In this document: piece after piece, positions 8,948 through 20,199 of the stretch | Layout of the letters: each line of letters begins with the position of its first letter | How positions within the stretch are numbered: the stretch's first letter is position 1 | Source: Oscillospiraceae bacterium | GTDB lineage: Bacteria; Bacillota; Clostridia; Oscillospirales; Ruminococcaceae | DNA: 64,000 nt | Assembly (NCBI GenBank): GCA_009778065.1 | Contig: WRKM01000019.1 | Span: 1 to 64,000, forward strand | Direction: 5' to 3' | Notes under the pieces: model-generated | The model's input: the letters and a program-made list of their open reading frames with translations, nothing else | Told to the model about the DNA's origin: nothing | Databases searched by the model: none | Made by a program: the position numbers and the translations under genes

Positions 8948-11185
8948 TCAACTGTCAATTGTCAACTGTAAACTATCAACGGTCTTCACCGCTTTTCCAG
9001 CGGCGGGCAGGGTTTTCGCCGTTATTTCCGCTATATCCGCCGATTTTTTCACCATGCCAACTGCATATATTTCCGCTTTTTTCAAATATGCTTTTGTCAG
9101 GCGCATAACCTGAACGCCCTGCGTATCACGTGCGGCTTTAGGCAGAATCAACGCGGTATTGAATATAAGCGATTTACCCGCAGATGAGGACAGGATAAAA
9201 TCAATATCCTCCGAAACTTTAAATATACCGACAAGCGGTGATGATGTATTAAAGGCGTTTTGCAATTTTTTTCGCTTCGTCTTAGTTTCAAACGAGGAAA
9301 GAGGCACTTTAGCACATTTACCGTTTTCAAAAAACAAAATTAACGTCTCGGAATAATCGAGGGTTGTGATTAAGGTGAGGGGTTTTTCACCGTCCTCAAA
9401 ATCTAATTTCGAGGGAATAAAATCACCCATAACACTTGTCTTCGTGTCCTCAAAGTCAGAAGCGCGGCTCTTATATGTCTGCCCTGCATCAGTGAAGAAG
9501 AGAAGCTCGGCGCGGTTCACACTTTCTTCATGGAGCGTTATATAGTCCTGCTCTTTGAGCTTTTGCTCGCCGCTCATGCGAAGTGACAGCGGTGTAATTT
9601 TTTTAAAATAACCCTCTTTCGTAAAGAAAATATTAACGGGATAATCAGGTATATCGGGTTCTTCTTCAGCCTCTTCCTCGGCGGAAAAAACGAAAAGGGT
9701 TTTACGCGGTACGGCGTATTTTTTTGCCGCTTCTTTTAATTCGGATATTATGATAGCCTTGACCTTGCTTTTGCTTTCGAGGGTTTCCTGTAGGGCGGTT
9801 ATGTCTTTTTCGAGGTTTTCGATTTCCTCGGTACGCTTTAAAATGTACTCGCGGTTAATGTGACGGAGTTTAATTTCTGCGACATATTCAGCCTGCAACT
9901 CGTCAATCCCGAAACCTATCATAAGGTTAGGAACGACCTCGGATTCCTCGCGTGTTTCTCGAATCAGTTTAATCGCTTTATCAATATCAAGCAGAATTTT
10001 TTGCAACCCTCTGAGTAAATGCAGACGTTCCTTTTTCTTATTCAACTCAAAGAAAATACGCCGCTTTACACATTCGGTTCTGAACGCCGCCCACTCACGT
10101 AAAATCTCTCCCACTCCGAGAACCTGCGGCGTACCCGCAATAAGCACATTAAAATTACAAGAAAACGAATCCTGAAGCGGCGTCAGTCTAAACAGCTTTT
10201 TCATCAGTGCGTCATAGTCTGTACCGCGTTTTAAATCTATGGCTATTTTAAGCCCCGATAGGTCTGTCTCATCGCGAACATCGTTTATTTCTTTTATTTT
10301 TCCGGCTTTTATCTGTTCGACAATTTTATCTATAACCGCCTCAATCGTTGTTGTGGGCGGTATTTCAGTGACTTCGATGACATTGTTTGCACTGTCATAA
10401 TTGTACTTAGCACGAACCTTAAAAGAACCGCGTCCCGTTCTGTAAATCTCACGCAAAGCACCCTCATCGTAAACTATATATCCTCCGCCCGAAAAGTCGG
10501 GTGCTTTCAGCGTACTGATAATATCATGCTCGGGGTCTTTGAGCAAAGAGATTGCTGTTTCGCAGACCTCGGCAAGATTAAACGAGCAGATATTACTTGC
10601 CATAGATACGGCGATTCCGATATTAGAATTAACCAAAACAGACGGGAATTTTACAGGGAGTAAAACAGGCTCGTTTGTCGAGTTATCATAATTAGGTACA
10701 AAGTCAACCGTGTCGCGGTCTATTTCGTCAAAAAGCTCTTTACAAAGCGGCTCAAGCTTTGCCTCGGTATAACGCGATGCGGCATACGCCATGTCGCGGG
10801 AGTAGGTCTTTCCGAAGTTCCCTTTGCTGTCTATATAAGGGTGCAAAAGGGCTTCATTCCCACGCGCAAGCCTTACCATCGTTTCGTAAATAGCCAAATC
10901 TCCGTGCGGATTAAGCCGCATCGTCTGTCCTACTATATTAGCGGATTTAGTCCGTGAACCAGACAGCAAACCCATTTTATACATTGTGTATAAAAGCTTT
11001 CTGTGAGATGGTTTAAACCCGTCGATTTCCGGCAGGGCGCGAGAAACAATAACGCTCATGGCGTAGGGCATATAATTTTCTTCGATTGTTTCCGTGACAG
11101 GTTTTTCAATCACGATTCCCGCACTTTCGATGTAGGCTTTCGGGGTGTTTTTAAGTTGTTTTTGTTTTTTCAATTTTTTGACCAT
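8948..11185 (-). CDS. parC: DNA topoisomerase IV subunit A-like (GyrA/ParC family)
   Basis: IDGFKPSHRKLLYTMYK, NPHGDLAIYETMVRLA, catalytic AASRYTEAKL; no obvious GyrA box; paired with subunit B gene. Confidence 0.88.
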   Translation of the reverse strand: MVKKLKKQKQLKNTPKAYIESAGIVIEKPVTETIEENYMPYAMSVIVSRALPEIDGFKPSHRKLLYTMYKMGLLSGSRTKSANIVGQTMRLNPHGDLAIYETMVRLARGNEALLHPYIDSKGNFGKTYSRDMAYAASRYTEAKLEPLCKELFDEIDRDTVDFVPNYDNSTNEPVLLPVKFPSVLVNSNIGIAVSMASNICSFNLAEVCETAISLLKDPEHDIISTLKAPDFSGGGYIVYDEGALREIYRTGRGSFKVRAKYNYDSANNVIEVTEIPPTTTIEAVIDKIVEQIKAGKIKEINDVRDETDLSGLKIAIDLKRGTDYDALMKKLFRLTPLQDSFSCNFNVLIAGTPQVLGVGEILREWAAFRTECVKRRIFFELNKKKERLHLLRGLQKILLDIDKAIKLIRETREESEVVPNLMIGFGIDELQAEYVAEIKLRHINREYILKRTEEIENLEKDITALQETLESKSKVKAIIISELKEAAKKYAVPRKTLFVFSAEEEAEEEPDIPDYPVNIFFTKEGYFKKITPLSLRMSGEQKLKEQDYITLHEESVNRAELLFFTDAGQTYKSRASDFEDTKTSVMGDFIPSKLDFEDGEKPLTLITTLDYSETLILFFENGKCAKVPLSSFETKTKRKKLQNAFNTSSPLVGIFKVSEDIDFILSSSAGKSLIFNTALILPKAARDTQGVQVMRLTKAYLKKAEIYAVGMVKKSADIAEITAKTLPAAGKAVKTVDSLQLTIDS

Positions 11186-11221
11186 TCCTCAGAATTTTAT
11201 TGACATTATGATAAAAATTAG

Positions 11222-13222
11222 CTAAGAAATATCCGCCAGTTCTAAATAATTACTCCCGAACTCACTGATAAAATCTTTTCGCCCTTGCAGATTGTCTCCG
11301 AGCATTAAATCAAACATATCACGGGTATCCTCCGCGTCTGTCGGTAAAACCTTTATAAGCCTGCGCGTGTCGGGGTTCATGGTCGTCAGCGACATCATAT
11401 CAGGCTCATTTTCGCCGAGTCCCTTTGAGCGTTGCAATGTATATTTTTTACCGTCTAATTTCTTTATTATACGGTTTTTTTCGGTCTCGGTGTAAGCAAA
11501 AAAGGTTTCGTCTTTCGTGTTTATTTCATAAAGGGGCGATTCCGCTATATAAACAAAGCCCTCGTTAATAAGCGTCGGCGTTAAGCGATACAGCATAGTT
11601 AAGATTAAAGTACGGATTTGAAAACCGTCTACATCTGCGTCAGTACAGATTATAACTTTGTTCCAACGCAAGTTTTCAATGTTAAAATGCGATATATCCT
11701 TACTTTTCGCCTTGTTTTCGATTTCCGCACCGCAACCGAGAACTTTTATTATATCGGTGATAATTTCGTTTTTAAATATTTTATCGTATGAAGATTTAAG
11801 GCAATTTAAGATTTTTCCACGCACGGGTATAACGGCTTGAAAATCCGCATCACGCGCAAGCTTAACAGCTCCGAGTGCGGAATCGCCCTCTACTATATAG
11901 AGTTCGCGTCTCGCCAAATCCTTACTGCGGCAGTCAACAAATTTTTGAATCCTGTTTGAAATATCGAGGTTTCCTGCTAGCTTTTTCTTTAAGTTCAGAC
12001 GGGTTTTTTCTGCGTTTTCCCGCGAGCGTTTATTGACTAATACCTGCTCGCAAATCCGTGCGGCTTCGTCTTTGTTTTCAAGAAAATATACTTCAAGCTG
12101 ACTTTTAAGCCATTCGGTCATAGCCTCGTAAACGAACTTATTATTAATCGCTTTTTTTGTCTGGTTTTCAAAGCTTACCTGCGATGACAGGTTGTTTGAA
12201 ACAAAAATAAGACAATCCTCAACATCGGTGAAATTGATTTTACTTTCGCCTTTATTATATTTATTATTATTTTTTAAATATGCGTCTGTTTGAGACACAA
12301 AGGCTTGCCGTAAAGCCTTGTCCGGACTTCCGCCGTATTCAAGCCATGATGAGTTGTGATAGTGTTCAATCAGCTTTGTTTTATTGGAAAACACAAAAGC
12401 ACAGCGCAACCGAAGCTTGTACTCGTCTTTATCCTCGCGGTCTTTACCCGTGCGGGATGTGTTCCAACTCTGCATCTCGGAAATAGTATCAGTTCCGGAA
12501 ATTCCTTTAATATAATCGTCAATCCCGTTTTGGTAGCTGTATTCTTTTTCTCTGAATGTACCGTCTGCATTTTCCCTGCGGAATTTGAACAGCAACCCAT
12601 CGTTGACGACTGCCTGTTTAATCAGTACTTGGTCAAAATAGTCATCGGGAATATCTATATCGGTGAAAACGTCAAGGTCGGGCTTCCACTTTATTCGCGT
12701 ACCGGATTTGCCATTTGACTTACTTTTTATGAACCCGCGTTCGTCTTTATTCAGCGTGACATTGAATCCTTTTTCAAAGCTCAGGCTGTGCTTCCATGTT
12801 CCGTTATCGCTTTCGACTTCCATATACTCGGAAGAAAACTGCGTAGCACACAACCCTAATCCGTTAAGCCCCAATGCGTAGGTGTAGTTTTCACCCGTGT
12901 TGTTGTCATACTTCCCGCCTGCATAAAGGGTGATAAAAGCAAGCTCCCAGTTGTATTTTTCCTCACTTTTATTATAATCAATAGGTACACCGCGTCCGCG
13001 GTCAATAATCTCTATCGAACCGTCGTTAAAGCGGGTTATAACTATTTCCTTACCGTAACCCTCCCGCGCCTCGTCGATGGAGTTAGATAAAATCTCAAAA
13101 ACCGAGTGCTGACAACCCTCTATTCCGTCCGAGCCGAATATAACACCGGGGCGTTTTCTTACCTGGTCGGGACCTTTGAGCGACTTTAAACTGTGGTCGC
13201 CGTAATTCTTAGTTTTACTCAT
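11222..13222 (-). CDS. parE: DNA topoisomerase IV subunit B-like (GyrB/ParE family)
   Basis: GHKL ATPase (IDEAREGYG, DRGRGVPID), TOPRIM IVEGDSALGAVK, DADVDGFQIRTLIL, QRSKGLGENEP. Confidence 0.9.
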   Translation of the reverse strand: MSKTKNYGDHSLKSLKGPDQVRKRPGVIFGSDGIEGCQHSVFEILSNSIDEAREGYGKEIVITRFNDGSIEIIDRGRGVPIDYNKSEEKYNWELAFITLYAGGKYDNNTGENYTYALGLNGLGLCATQFSSEYMEVESDNGTWKHSLSFEKGFNVTLNKDERGFIKSKSNGKSGTRIKWKPDLDVFTDIDIPDDYFDQVLIKQAVVNDGLLFKFRRENADGTFREKEYSYQNGIDDYIKGISGTDTISEMQSWNTSRTGKDREDKDEYKLRLRCAFVFSNKTKLIEHYHNSSWLEYGGSPDKALRQAFVSQTDAYLKNNNKYNKGESKINFTDVEDCLIFVSNNLSSQVSFENQTKKAINNKFVYEAMTEWLKSQLEVYFLENKDEAARICEQVLVNKRSRENAEKTRLNLKKKLAGNLDISNRIQKFVDCRSKDLARRELYIVEGDSALGAVKLARDADFQAVIPVRGKILNCLKSSYDKIFKNEIITDIIKVLGCGAEIENKAKSKDISHFNIENLRWNKVIICTDADVDGFQIRTLILTMLYRLTPTLINEGFVYIAESPLYEINTKDETFFAYTETEKNRIIKKLDGKKYTLQRSKGLGENEPDMMSLTTMNPDTRRLIKVLPTDAEDTRDMFDLMLGDNLQGRKDFISEFGSNYLELADIS

Positions 13223-13264
13223 CTGTAACCTTCCTTTTTCGATGTCGGTATATTAATTTTCTTT

Positions 13265-13999
13265 CTACTCTTCAAGATTATGCCAAACATTCTGAACATC
13301 GTCGTTATCTTCAAGCACATCGAGTAATAGGTTCATTTTCTTAATATGCTCATCGTCGGTCAGCTTTACATACGTCGAGGGGATTTGCACAGCCTCTGCC
13401 GAAATCACAGAGTAACCCGCCTCACTCAACGCCGAACCTACATTCGCCGCCGTTTCCGGAGAGCTGTAAATGACCGCAGTCCCATCGTCTTCAAGCGTGA
13501 AGTCGTCTCCGCCCGCTTCAAGCGTATGTTCAAAAAGCAGGTCAGGGTTAATTTTGCCGTCTTCGTTATCAAGCAGGGTGACGCCCTTCTGTTCAAACAT
13601 AAATGCAACACAACCCGTTGCACCCATATTACCGCCGTACTTATCGAAATAACAGCGTATTTCTCCCGCTGTACGATTACGATTATCGGTTAAACACTCG
13701 ACCATGACAGCGACACCGTTCGGACCGTAGCCCTCGTATACACAGTTTTCATAATCGGCTTTCTCGCCGCCGCCCGCCGCTTTTTTAAGTAACCGCTCAA
13801 TATTATCGTTTGGTATGTTGTTGGATTTCGCTTTGGTGATTAGGTCGCGAAGTCTGCCGTTTGCGGCGGGGTCGGCGTTTCCCGTCTCCTTTATGCAGAC
13901 TAATATCTCACGCGAGATTTTAGTGAAAACCTTAGCACGCGCGCCGTCTTTTTCGCCTTTTTTGCGCTTAATCGTACTCCATTTTGAGTGACCTGACAT
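13265..13999 (-). CDS. yebC: YebC/PmpR family transcriptional regulator/translation factor
   Basis: MSGHSKWSTIKRKKGEKDGARAKVFTKISREI. Confidence 0.96.
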   Translation of the reverse strand: MSGHSKWSTIKRKKGEKDGARAKVFTKISREILVCIKETGNADPAANGRLRDLITKAKSNNIPNDNIERLLKKAAGGGEKADYENCVYEGYGPNGVAVMVECLTDNRNRTAGEIRCYFDKYGGNMGATGCVAFMFEQKGVTLLDNEDGKINPDLLFEHTLEAGGDDFTLEDDGTAVIYSSPETAANVGSALSEAGYSVISAEAVQIPSTYVKLTDDEHIKKMNLLLDVLEDNDDVQNVWHNLEE

Positions 14000-14017
14000 G
14001 ACTTGCTCCTTTTAAAA

Positions 14018-15133
14018 TTAATTAAATTCTTTATGAGTTATATCTGTAAGCAGAGGACCGTTTACCGTGAATGTACCGCACATCATATTACTGTTATGAA
14101 AATCGGGATTCACTCTTCCTTCAACCAAAAACTCCATTTCCGTCATATTCGGAAAACTTGCAAAGGTTCGCTTCAACAAATTTGAAGTCACTATTGCCGC
14201 CATGCTTCCACGAGAAGCCCTAAAATCTTGAATCAGGCTTAAATCAATATAAATCTTGTCCCCCTCATACCAGATACTTTTAATGCTGAAACCTTGATGA
14301 AGATATATTGCCTTTACGGCATCTTCAAGGAAATTTTCTTCCGATATGTTCATGGTAACGAAACTAAAATTTTCCTCATCGCTATAATCAGTATTTTTTA
14401 TTTCGGCATAATCCCAAAGCTTAATTGAGATAGTGTTTAAATCGTCAGTAACATATTCATCAACACGACCTTGAACCTCGATTTTCTCAACCTTGTCAGG
14501 GGTGAGAAGATAGGAATGAATATCTCCATCTTCACTGTTATCGGTAAAAGTGACTGCGTAATAATAAATGTCTTCGGAATAACTCAAGGGGAAGAAAATA
14601 TTGCAATACCGCCAAGACCACCAACCAAGCCCTTGAATAAGGTCATCGTAATAGAAATTTATTCCGTCATAGGAACGAACGCGGATAAACCTAAGGTCAT
14701 ACAAGTTATAATCAAAATTTAATATCGCATATTTTACGGGCGCTTCCATTTCTTTCGGGGTATTTAAAATAAGAGTTTCTTTCCTTTTCAGCGGTTCTTC
14801 CGCAGGCACGGAAACGTAACCAATATACAAAGGCGTGTCGTTTATAATATCTATGCTTTCATAAGAACCATGAAAAAAGTCAGAAGTATATTCGTTATTA
14901 TTTATTGAAGTTTCATCGTCTTCAAAGCCATCTTCGGTTTTATCATCTTCAAAGCCATCTTCGGTTTCATCATCTTCAAAAATTTCTTCGGGTTCTTCCG
15001 GTTCAGATTCGGTTTCTGTGTCTTCGGCATTATCTTCAAAAATCTCTTCGGAATACGGCTCTGGTGTTTCCCCAAAGGTGCAAGATGATAGTAATAGCAA
15101 AGCCGATATTAGTATTAATAAAAGTGTTTTCAT
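14018..15133 (-). CDS. hypothetical lipoprotein with acidic tandem repeat
   Basis: Lipobox LLLSSC; EDGFEDDKT/EDGFEDDET repeat. Confidence 0.7.
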   Translation of the reverse strand: MKTLLLILISALLLLSSCTFGETPEPYSEEIFEDNAEDTETESEPEEPEEIFEDDETEDGFEDDKTEDGFEDDETSINNNEYTSDFFHGSYESIDIINDTPLYIGYVSVPAEEPLKRKETLILNTPKEMEAPVKYAILNFDYNLYDLRFIRVRSYDGINFYYDDLIQGLGWWSWRYCNIFFPLSYSEDIYYYAVTFTDNSEDGDIHSYLLTPDKVEKIEVQGRVDEYVTDDLNTISIKLWDYAEIKNTDYSDEENFSFVTMNISEENFLEDAVKAIYLHQGFSIKSIWYEGDKIYIDLSLIQDFRASRGSMAAIVTSNLLKRTFASFPNMTEMEFLVEGRVNPDFHNSNMMCGTFTVNGPLLTDITHKEFN

Positions 15134-15135
15134 TT

Positions 15136-17007
15136 TTATATACCTCTTTGGAGATAATACCCCAATTCATCTTTTTTTATTTTAAACTTCTTCGCGCCTA
15201 TGAAGTTCTTTAAAAATTCATCTAATTGCTTTTCATCAACAGGTTTCGGCTGAAAGAATGTGTTCATATTATGTGCGTAAATCGGGTACAACCGCAATGT
15301 TACGGCTTTTTTGTCAAAGTATAATTGTGAGATAATACCGTAAGGTAATTTTCCCGAAGCGTCAAGGTCGATGCCCGTGGTATTAAAAACAAAATTTCCG
15401 AGCGAGTATATCACTATTTTCTTCGATAAATGCTCGGCGCCTATAGGTATGTGGGGTCCGTGTCCCACGATTAAATCCACCCCTGCTTTAATTGCCCTTT
15501 GAGCGATAGCCCGTAAGTGCAAATGCCTTCCGTCAAAATCCTTACCCCAGTGCGGGGAGAGTATAATAAACGCTTCGGGATATTCCTTACGGTATTGCTC
15601 TATACGTTTAATGAATGAGCAGTTTTCGATAATATCCGTGATAAATGCCGCTCCGGTATTCTCTCCTAAGCAATAATGGCGGAAAAGCTTGTGCCTTTTT
15701 TCAAGATAATAGCCGTAAGCATTGAAAATTATGACCCTGTGTCCGTTTATTTTCAAACAAACGGGCGTTTCAGCATCCCGTATATTTGTGCCTGTTCCCA
15801 CGGTCAATATTCCTGCTTGTTCAAAATATCTTTTCGTTTGCCTGCAACCCACCGAATCGAAATCCATCATGTGGTTGTTCGCGAGCATTACCGCATTTAT
15901 ATTCATCCGCTTATAACAATTTACGGTTTTTTCCGGATTCGCGCCGAGAACGAACCCCAAATACTTACCCGTTTGTTGTGACTTATCATAAACGGGACTG
16001 AGTACACATTCGGAATTAACTATATTAAAAGACTCTTTTGTTATAAACTGCTTAACATTCTCAAACGAGAAATCGTACCCTTCATCGCCGTAGCGTTGGA
16101 TAGGGTCGTCAATACCCCGTTTTATCCGCCATTTCGTATAGCGTTCTCCGCAATATGTATCACCGCATATTGTAAGAATATTTTGAGATACATTTATCCA
16201 CGTATCTGTGTTTTTATTTAAATCAATACAAGACTTTTCATTTATACAAAAGAGAGCGTTCAGAATCGCCGTATCCCGTTCTAACGGGGTTCGGGCATCT
16301 CCGACTGATATAAAAAGGGTTTCATTTTCATACTCTGCCATTGCTATTGCGTGAAAAGCAAACTCATCTCCGAAACATAAATATCTCATTATGTTTCGGG
16401 TAGAACCGAGAACACTTTCACATTCTACATATGTTTCATTATGCACGACCCGGTTTTTATTAAGATTATTCTCAACATCAAATGCCAGAAGCTCGGCGGC
16501 GACCCGTGAGAGTAGTTCGACTGTAAAATATTGCGGATTTTGTTCGTAAAATCTTCCCGTTAAGTTTTTAATGCTCTCATTTGGTATACCCCATCCATCT
16601 CCGATTTGCCTTAACTTAGCGACTGTACTGTTTTTCTTTTTCCCGACAGAATTAAAAATGTGTCCTCCGATTGTGATTATCGCGTCGGGTGCATTTATTG
16701 CCGCGGCGGCGCAGAAAAGGGTAAAAAGACTGACTTTTTCGCCTTTTACAAGCCCAAGTGAGTTTACCGAATTGCTCTCTTTTGCGGCTTTTCCGCTTAC
16801 AGTTACCTTATCGCTCCAGAGTAACGCACCTTTATTTATAAGCGTCAGAAAATGATACAGCAGGAGCGGTAATCCTAACCCGCCGCAGAGCTTACGGTTT
16901 ATATCTCCGCATGAATAAATGACGGCGTTTTTATCCGCAGAAAACACCATACAAATCGGTCGGCTGTCTTTGCTGTCCATCGTCATATCCACTTCGCAAT
17001 TTCCCAT
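15136..17007 (-). CDS. CapA-family (poly-gamma-glutamate biosynthesis-like) protein with N-terminal degenerate S11 peptidase-like domain
   Basis: C-terminal half: NAVMLANNHMMDF, SPHWGKDF, VGHGPHIPIGAE, IVIYSLGNFVFN. N-terminal half aligns by eye with D-Ala-D-Ala carboxypeptidases (SVNSLGLVKGEKVSLFTLFCAAAAINAPDAII). Confidence 0.8.
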   Translation of the reverse strand: MGNCEVDMTMDSKDSRPICMVFSADKNAVIYSCGDINRKLCGGLGLPLLLYHFLTLINKGALLWSDKVTVSGKAAKESNSVNSLGLVKGEKVSLFTLFCAAAAINAPDAIITIGGHIFNSVGKKKNSTVAKLRQIGDGWGIPNESIKNLTGRFYEQNPQYFTVELLSRVAAELLAFDVENNLNKNRVVHNETYVECESVLGSTRNIMRYLCFGDEFAFHAIAMAEYENETLFISVGDARTPLERDTAILNALFCINEKSCIDLNKNTDTWINVSQNILTICGDTYCGERYTKWRIKRGIDDPIQRYGDEGYDFSFENVKQFITKESFNIVNSECVLSPVYDKSQQTGKYLGFVLGANPEKTVNCYKRMNINAVMLANNHMMDFDSVGCRQTKRYFEQAGILTVGTGTNIRDAETPVCLKINGHRVIIFNAYGYYLEKRHKLFRHYCLGENTGAAFITDIIENCSFIKRIEQYRKEYPEAFIILSPHWGKDFDGRHLHLRAIAQRAIKAGVDLIVGHGPHIPIGAEHLSKKIVIYSLGNFVFNTTGIDLDASGKLPYGIISQLYFDKKAVTLRLYPIYAHNMNTFFQPKPVDEKQLDEFLKNFIGAKKFKIKKDELGYYLQRGI

Positions 17008-17029
17008 TTTCTCCCTCCGAAAATCAAAC

Positions 17030-17860
17030 TCACGAAATCCTGTTCGGGTTAAATCCCTCGCCTAAAACCTCTCCCGCATGGGTTATTACAATAAACGCCG
17101 ACGGGTCAACCTGCCCCACAATACGTTTAATTTTTTCGTGTTGATTCTTATGTGCGGCGCAGCAGATTACTTTACGCTCACGCCCCGAATACGCACCCGT
17201 ACCATGCAGAAGCGTCACGCCCCTTTGTTGCTCATCTATGATTTTCCGAGTTATTTCTTCGTATTTTTCAGAAAAAACAAGCATAAGCTTGCCCTCAAGT
17301 CCGCCGTAAAGTAACGCATCTATAACTCTCCCGCTCACATAAATCGACACAATGGCAAAAAGCCCAGCCTCGACGCTCCTAAACACCGCCATCGAAGCCG
17401 CAATTACAACCGCATCCGCCGCAAGCGAAATTTTTCCCATGCTGAAAAACGGATATTTTTTGTTTATTATGCGATTAATTATACCTATGCCTCCGGAAGT
17501 CCCGTCGCATAAATAAATCAAGCCTATCCCGACCCCGAACATAACACCGCCGAATAATGCTGCAAGTATTTTTTCACCCTCATAGACGGGGATTGATACG
17601 AAAACAAGGTCGGTCGCGACAGTAATGACGATAACAGAAATTATGGTTTTAATCATTGTACTTTTACTTAAAAGAACCGCTCCGAGTACAATTAAAGGTA
17701 AATTTAACAAACCGTAAAGCGCACCCACACTTATGAATTTCGTCATCGAATTTATAATAGTGGCAATACCCGTCACACCGCCGGGGGCTATATGAGCGGG
17801 TGCAATAAAGCAATGCAGACCGAGCGAGTAAACCGCCGAGCCGAAAATAATGATTGCCAA
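17030..17860 (-). CDS. YitT family membrane protein (DUF161/DUF2179)
   Basis: APAHIAPGGVTGIATIIN, YLCDGTSGGIGIINRIINKKYPF; frame stays open upstream of the listed start, so true start may lie near 17.91 kb. Confidence 0.88.
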   Translation of the reverse strand: MAIIIFGSAVYSLGLHCFIAPAHIAPGGVTGIATIINSMTKFISVGALYGLLNLPLIVLGAVLLSKSTMIKTIISVIVITVATDLVFVSIPVYEGEKILAALFGGVMFGVGIGLIYLCDGTSGGIGIINRIINKKYPFFSMGKISLAADAVVIAASMAVFRSVEAGLFAIVSIYVSGRVIDALLYGGLEGKLMLVFSEKYEEITRKIIDEQQRGVTLLHGTGAYSGRERKVICCAAHKNQHEKIKRIVGQVDPSAFIVITHAGEVLGEGFNPNRIS

Positions 17861-17900
17861 ATCTATCGTCCATTTTAAAGCCGACCGATTCTTTTTATTC

Positions 17901-18299
17901 TTATTTTTCTTTTTCGGAATAATAGTAAATCACCTCAAATAATTCCTCGGCGCGTTTCGTTTCGCCGATAAGTAAAAGCCAACCGAACAAAACCTCAAGA
18001 GCCGTTGCCTTTCGGTACTCCGAGGGAGTTGACGAACGCGGAACCGCTCCCCCTGCATTTCTGCCTCGGCGGAAAATCTCGCTTTCTTCTTCTGTTAAAA
18101 CCGTTTTGAGCTTTTCACAAGCTGCGGCTTGAAAAGACGCACGAACTTTTTTCACGGCGGCATGATGTAACTTGTTCGCACTCATATTATGAAGAAGGGT
18201 TATTTTCTGACGCACTAACAACTCATAGTAACCATCGCCGAGAAAGGCTAATGTTAAAGGGCTGTAGCGGTTTGCTTGTTCTTTTGTTATATTATCCAT
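17901..18299 (-). CDS. mrnC: Mini-ribonuclease 3
   Basis: LAFLGDGYYELLVRQ, EESEIFRRGRNA, YRKATALEVLFGWL. Confidence 0.93.
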   Translation of the reverse strand: MDNITKEQANRYSPLTLAFLGDGYYELLVRQKITLLHNMSANKLHHAAVKKVRASFQAAACEKLKTVLTEEESEIFRRGRNAGGAVPRSSTPSEYRKATALEVLFGWLLLIGETKRAEELFEVIYYYSEKEK

Positions 18300-18301
18300 A
18301 A

Positions 18302-19591
<1,290 letters not shown>

Positions 19592-19858
19592 CTATAGCCC
19601 TTTTCTTCTGCTTTCTTTCCTGTTTCCCTGCCTATGGTAGCGTTTTTTCTTTTTAGGGTTAAGCGACTCCTTATATTTTGAAAAAGCCAAATAATAGGCA
19701 ATCCACGAAATCATCATTACAATCGCCGCCGCTAAAAGACTAAGCGACAACCATATAAAAAAATCATCCAAAAACGCCAGCGTCAACAGCGCGAAAAAAC
19801 CGGCTGTAAGAATAATGGAAATAATAAACCAAAGAATACATTTAGATTTTAACGTCAT
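19592..19858 (-). CDS. hypothetical small membrane protein
   Basis: Two predicted TM segments, basic C-terminus; lies between obgE and rpmA. Confidence 0.55.
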   Translation of the reverse strand: MTLKSKCILWFIISIILTAGFFALLTLAFLDDFFIWLSLSLLAAAIVMMISWIAYYLAFSKYKESLNPKKKKRYHRQGNRKESRRKGL

Positions 19859-19924
19859 TCCTCTTTCCTCCGTATAGCATAAGGAAGCGACTTTAAATTC
19901 GCCTCCTTGTAATATTTTGTCGAA

Positions 19925-20182
19925 CTATTCCGCCGCGTATACACTTACACGCTTACGGTCTCTCCCCTGACGCTCAAATCTGACATTTCCGTCAACGAGC
20001 GCGAACAGGGTATCATCTTTACCGCGACTTACGCCGTTGCCGGGGTGAATTTTCGTCCCGCGCTGACGCACTAAGATATTCCCCGCCAAAACAAACTGAC
20101 CATCGGCACGTTTAACGCCGAGCCTCTTGGATTCGCTGTCGCGACCGTTTTTTGTTGAACCTACGCCTTTCTTATGAGCCAT
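19925..20182 (-). CDS. rpmA: 50S ribosomal protein L27
   Basis: [31 protein letters not shown]. Confidence 0.97.
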   Translation of the reverse strand: MAHKKGVGSTKNGRDSESKRLGVKRADGQFVLAGNILVRQRGTKIHPGNGVSRGKDDTLFALVDGNVRFERQGRDRKRVSVYAAE

Positions 20183-20199
20183 TACTATTCCCCCCCATT

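Noticed and set aside
12370-12881. Antisense ORFs inside parE and other housekeeping genes (also 7203-7820, 42822-43301, 44773-45144)
   Set aside because: Opposite-strand shadows of well-supported genes with no RBS or recognisable domains.
8948-13222. gyrA/gyrB rather than topoisomerase IV
   Set aside because: Short C-terminal domain without GyrA box and divergent QRDR context favour the topo IV-type pair; naming remains tentative without phylogeny.
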